From Oribacterium sp. WCC10 (GTDB taxonomy: Bacteria > Bacillota > Clostridia > Lachnospirales > Lachnospiraceae), in NCBI RefSeq assembly GCF_900113415.1, contig NZ_FOPH01000004.1:181152-245151 (forward strand): a stretch of 64,000 bases of DNA, given 5' to 3'. The number at the start of each line of letters is the position of its first letter. Position 1 is the stretch's first letter. Under the pieces are notes generated by a model, which did no database searches, had not been told where the DNA came from, and worked only from the letters and a program-made list of their open reading frames with translations. Below are positions 63,716-64,000 of the stretch, piece by piece. A program made the position numbers and the translations under genes.

Positions 63716-64000
63716 ATGTTTAACAGTATACAGCAGTTTGAAAGTGAAGGCATTAAAAATCTTAGAAAGGCTGAGGATAATTTCATAGGCCAAAAGGACC
63801 TGGCCAGTTTGGAATCAAATGTAAAAGACATTGTATTAAACCTTGGATTGAACATCATAGCAGAAACACTGGAAAACTATGATAAGGCAATAAAGAATAG
63901 TCCAAACAGAAAGGCTAAATGGAACATTGTAAGGACAGACAAAAAGGAACTGATTACTTCATTAGGAACCATATGCTATGAAAAGACACTATATATAAAT
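63716..64000 (+). CDS. ISLre2-family transposase (UPF0236), partial
   Basis: 95 codons to the window edge (MFNSIQQFESEGIKNLRKAE, later LGLNIIAETLENYDKAI and SLGTICYEKTLYIN). This is the usual N-terminus of the ISLre2/UPF0236 transposases. AGGAG lies 9 bp upstream of the ATG. The only other long plus-strand gene near the end of the window; the catalytic part is outside. Confidence 0.8.
   Translation, partial: MFNSIQQFESEGIKNLRKAEDNFIGQKDLASLESNVKDIVLNLGLNIIAETLENYDKAIKNSPNRKAKWNIVRTDKKELITSLGTICYEKTLYIN

Larger units (their letters stand above)
63600..64000 (+). mobile_element. ISLre2-type element, 5' end (continues beyond window)
   Basis: The left flank (AACGTAAAGCTAGCGTAAAG) precedes a transposase gene starting at 63716; the element runs off the window. 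It lies divergently to the HEPN-PIN operon. Exact end not fixed. Confidence 0.6.

Noticed and set aside
1..64000. tRNA, rRNA or known riboswitch
   Set aside because: No cloverleaf, T-loop GTTCGA series or conserved riboswitch core was recognised in the intergenic regions.

Overview
The window is a moderately AT-rich chromosomal segment of a Gram-positive, anaerobic, gut-type Clostridia, most like a Lachnospiraceae. This rests on the linked rpoB-rpoC-rpsL-rpsG-fusA-tuf block, purine-rich Shine-Dalgarno sequences before most genes, rubrerythrin and superoxide reductase as oxygen defence, a bile-salt-hydrolase-family enzyme, and several choline-binding-type cell-wall proteins. Almost every gene is on the minus strand, so the window is best read from high to low coordinates. 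No rRNA, tRNA or convincing CRISPR array was seen. || Positions 1-10280 hold housekeeping and envelope genes: queA, an RluF-type pseudouridine synthase, ligA, an MBOAT acyltransferase and a partial SGNH protein that together look like a polysaccharide O-acetylation pair, then a secreted Fn3/cell-wall-binding protein and two membrane proteins. Positions 10550-24600 are the transcription/translation block. Its oddities are a tight cluster of three hairpins between rpoC and rpsL, a long acidic tail on RpoB, and a possible short divergent RNA gene upstream of rpoB. || Positions 24776-33000 carry a DUF1934 protein, ddl, a single-chain HTH-HipA-like kinase, yajC, a lipoprotein, glf and cell-wall-binding proteins. 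Positions 33300-40430 carry an exopolysaccharide set: a polyprenyl glycosylphosphotransferase, manC, manA and a Wzz-like protein, with a superoxide reductase between manA and wzz. Positions 40500-44300 contain rubrerythrin, a choloylglycine-hydrolase-family enzyme, and an unusual Rieske oxygenase-flavin reductase-rubredoxin polypeptide with an internal ribosome-binding site at the module boundary. || From about 44500 to the end the window is accessory DNA: a hypoxanthine-DNA-glycosylase-like gene, two unrelated ATPase/PD-(D/E)XK-type proteins, a frameshifted relic, a HigBA-type toxin-antitoxin pair with a clear promoter and operator, an orphan 2TM-NUDIX-like protein, remnants or copies of four insertion-sequence types (IS5/IS1182-like, IS4/IS1634-like with two accessory genes, IS3, ISLre2), and a three-gene surface-polysaccharide cassette (GT8, methyltransferase, Wzx flippase) bracketed by a 79-bp direct repeat. 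Next to the ISLre2 copy lies a two-gene operon of a HEPN-motif protein and a long PIN-domain protein. I consider this the best candidate for an undescribed defence or toxin system. || Functional calls come from motif recognition and family knowledge without database searches. Promoters, operators, terminators and small RNAs are pattern-based inferences.
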